DNA of 7,053 nucleotides, from the NCBI GenBank assembly GCA_003669255.1, contig QWPO01000059.1, forward strand, positions 1 to 7,053, in the 5' to 3' direction. The notes under the pieces were generated by a model. That model did no database searches and was not told the origin of the DNA. It saw only the letters and a program-made list of their open reading frames with translations. Below, piece by piece: positions 5,283-7,053 of this stretch. The stretch's first letter is position 1. Each line of letters opens with the position of its first letter. The translations under genes were made by a program, and so were the position numbers. The stretch is from Planctomycetota bacterium (GTDB taxonomy: Bacteria > Planctomycetota > Planctomycetia > Pirellulales > UBA1268).

Positions 5283-6395
5283 TTACTTCACGCGTTTCAA
5301 GGACCGCGTGCTGCCACCGATGTGCATCGTGGCATCGCCCGGCTTGCCCGATGCGTCGGTTTCAAACTCGATCGTGGCGTCTGTATTGACGAACTCGAAC
5401 ACTCGCTCCGACACCGGCACGATCGGCATGTCTACGGGCCGGTCGGGAAACCGCACGATCAGGCCGTTTCCATCGACCGTCATCGTCACTGGCGGCTTCG
5501 TGGCGTCGTCACCCAGCTGAAACGCACCGGCAAAGGCGGCGAGTTCGGCAGGCGTCTTGGCGATGGTCCGCGGTGGTCGCGACTGTTCCGCCGACGGCTC
5601 GCTGCGCGCCGGCAGGCGACGGGCCCAGATGTTGCGGAAGCGCACCGGTTGGCCGTGATCCTGCAGCCGGATCGGCGCTTCCCGCGGATGAGGCTGGTAT
5701 GAGAGCGTGTTGAGCCAGCTGGTCGGGCCGGGAATCCGCTCGTTGTTCTGAACGGCCACGCCGTTGTGGAGGACCGTCACGAAGGCGGGGGTGAGCAGCG
5801 CTCCGTCCGTCGAAAACTGCGGACCTCGAAAGACGATGTCGAAGGTCTGCCATGCGCCGGGGGGCAGCGACGCGTTGAAGAGCGGCGGGGCCTCTCCGTA
5901 GACGGCGCCGGTCTGGCCGTCCGCGTAGGTGTCGGCCTGGAAGGTGTCGAGGATCTGAATCTCGTATCGCCCCATCAGAAAGACGCCGCTGTTGCCACGA
6001 TCCTGCCCGTTGCCGGACGCCGGGGCGGGGCTCGCCCACTCGAGGTGTAGCTGGACATCGCCGAACGACTCGCGGGTGAGGATCGCTCCCGCGTTTGGTT
6101 TGACCTCGAAGAAACCATCTCCGACCGTCCACGCCGCGGGCTCACCAGTGTCGGTCACCCACTGGTCGAGCGCGTTGCCGCCGAAGAGCACGACGGCGTC
6201 TGCCGGCGCGGGCTGCGGGGTGGCGATGCCCTGCGCGACAACGACTGGGGGCTTGGGCCGAACCATCGAGTGCTGCTTCCAGCGGCCGCGCGGAACCTGC
6301 GCCGGTTGCTCGGCCGTGGCCACGCTGCTGGGTAGGTACGCCACGCCGCAGGCGAGGAAAGCCACAAGCAGTCTGCCGATCCCGATGCGAGTCAT
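5283..6395 (-). CDS. Exported DUF1080 (3-keto-disaccharide hydrolase-type) protein
   Basis: This 370-residue protein has an N-terminal signal peptide (about 1-28, hydrophobic core LLVAFLACGVAYL, likely cleavage after ATA), so it should work outside the cytoplasmic membrane. Residues about 65-260 form a DUF1080 domain (PF06439, a concanavalin-like fold annotated as 3-keto-disaccharide hydrolase). Its hallmarks are VVLFGGNALDQWV, LHLEWASP, GNSGVFLMGRYEIQILDTF (about 134-152) and PIRLQDHGQPVRFRNIWARR (241-260). This family is greatly expanded in Planctomycetes and is linked to sugar breakdown. A Pro/Ser-rich linker leads to a C-terminal beta-rich module (about 283-370) that resembles the DUF3471-type domain. 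That second assignment is by pattern only. The actual substrate is unknown. The ATG at 6395 is preceded by a G-rich stretch and gives a complete signal peptide. It starts 58 bp after the hydrolase gene on the same strand and may share its transcript. Confidence 0.88.
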   Translation of the reverse strand: MTRIGIGRLLVAFLACGVAYLPSSVATAEQPAQVPRGRWKQHSMVRPKPPVVVAQGIATPQPAPADAVVLFGGNALDQWVTDTGEPAAWTVGDGFFEVKPNAGAILTRESFGDVQLHLEWASPAPASGNGQDRGNSGVFLMGRYEIQILDTFQADTYADGQTGAVYGEAPPLFNASLPPGAWQTFDIVFRGPQFSTDGALLTPAFVTVLHNGVAVQNNERIPGPTSWLNTLSYQPHPREAPIRLQDHGQPVRFRNIWARRLPARSEPSAEQSRPPRTIAKTPAELAAFAGAFQLGDDATKPPVTMTVDGNGLIVRFPDRPVDMPIVPVSERVFEFVNTDATIEFETDASGKPGDATMHIGGSTRSLKRVK

Positions 6396-6453
6396 GCTGC
6401 CCCCAAAACGTGGATCGTGGAAAGGTGAACTGGCCAGTCGAGCCGGCTCACTG

Positions 6454-7053
6454 TCAGAGACGAGAATCGATTATCTCCACAACCCGCCAGTCGAGCCAGC
6501 GGTTGTCGGGGTCATCGCCCGTCTGGCCGATGAAGCCGACATGACCGCCCTGATCCGTGGCGAGGAGTTGCACACAGTCGGGGTAGGCCACCCGGTCGGC
6601 GGCGAACATCTCGAACGGCACGAACGGATCGTCGCGCGACGTGATGATCGTGGTGGGCACGCGAATGGCGGGGATGAACTGCGCGGCGCTCGAGTGCCGG
6701 TAGTACTCGAGGGCGTCGCGATAGCCGATGGCCGGCGCGGTGAACCAGTCGTCGAACTGTCGCAGCGTGCGAGGCCGCGTCGTCTCGGCCGGCCGCACTG
6801 CATCGGGCCGGACCTGCCACCAGGCCTCGAGGTGTTTGACGAGGATGCCTGTGAAGTACCGGTCGTAGATCCGGTTGGCGCGGCTGGCGATTGACTCGCA
6901 GCCCATGACCAGATCGATCGGCGGATTGACGGAAATGGCGCACCGCACCGCTGCGGGCACGCGGTCGGGCGCCTCGCCAAGATACTTCAAGAGCACGTTG
7001 CCGCTGAGCGACACGCCGAACAGCGCGACATGGGGATCGGACGAGTCGGCGGC
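6454..7053 (-). CDS. YheT-like alpha/beta hydrolase, partial (5' end outside the window)
   Basis: This is the C-terminal 199 residues of an alpha/beta-fold hydrolase of the YheT/ABHD1-3 group (COG0429). The reading frame runs off the right edge in frame. A GTG at 7014 could be mistaken for a start, but it encodes the Val inside the nucleophile elbow FGVSLSGN (residues 12-19 of the visible part, probable nucleophile Ser15). The upstream codons continue the family pattern (HVALFG), so the gene is longer. Further triad candidates are the Asp in TSRDDPFVP (Asp141/Asp142) and His171 in GGHVGFIG. Typical members have about 320-340 residues, so roughly the first 120-140 are missing. Family members act on ester or lipid-like substrates, but the reaction here is unknown. 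Its stop lies 58 bp ahead of the DUF1080 start on the same strand. Confidence 0.9.
   Translation of the reverse strand, partial: AADSSDPHVALFGVSLSGNVLLKYLGEAPDRVPAAVRCAISVNPPIDLVMGCESIASRANRIYDRYFTGILVKHLEAWWQVRPDAVRPAETTRPRTLRQFDDWFTAPAIGYRDALEYYRHSSAAQFIPAIRVPTTIITSRDDPFVPFEMFAADRVAYPDCVQLLATDQGGHVGFIGQTGDDPDNRWLDWRVVEIIDSRL

Noticed and set aside
7012..7014. GTG start for the hydrolase
   Set aside because: This codon is the Val inside the conserved nucleophile elbow; the frame remains open and family-like to the window edge.

Overview
The window is GC-rich throughout. Its gene content (a DUF1080 / 3-keto-disaccharide hydrolase-type exported protein, a demethylmenaquinone-type quinone gene cluster, a LytS/LytTR pair) and its weak Shine-Dalgarno signals suggest a bacterium of the Planctomycetes, probably near the Pirellulales. 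That placement is an inference from gene style; no rRNA or marker gene is present to settle it.

Layout from left to right. Positions 1-60 hold three copies of a 20-bp tandem repeat that touches the window edge. After a gene-free stretch comes a + strand two-component pair: a membrane histidine kinase of the LytS/YehU type (224-1432) and its LytTR response regulator (about 1478-2269). A 162-bp convergent gap holds three short near-identical palindromes. All remaining genes are on the - strand and are transcribed right to left: the C-terminal part of a YheT-like alpha/beta hydrolase (6454-7053, cut by the window edge), an exported DUF1080 protein (5283-6395), then, after a 533-bp gene-free gap, a tight ubiE-ubiX-ubiA cluster (4749 down to 2432).

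The ubiE-ubiX-ubiA cluster is a quinone tail/ring module. A UbiA-family enzyme attaches the polyprenyl chain, UbiX makes the prenylated flavin needed by a UbiD-type decarboxylase (not in this window), and UbiE/MenG does the C-methylation. The UbiA resembles the type found in futalosine-pathway (MqnP) organisms, so menaquinone is the likely product. The genes are separated by 3 bp and then overlap by 1 bp (TGATG), so they are almost certainly translationally coupled.

The most unusual content is non-coding. Five copies of a 19-21-bp perfect palindrome with core CAGGTTG-N-CAACCTG flank the quinone cluster on both sides, three at 2290-2411 and two at 5049-5257. In four of five copies the palindrome abuts the tetranucleotide GTAG on one strand, which is the hallmark of REP elements mobilised by RAYT (TnpA-REP) transposases. 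Palindromes also sit 20-25 nt after the stop codons of three different genes. The two right-hand copies lie in near-identical 48-bp direct repeats that bracket a 130-bp sequence able to fold into a three-way junction. This composite element is the best candidate in the window for something undescribed.
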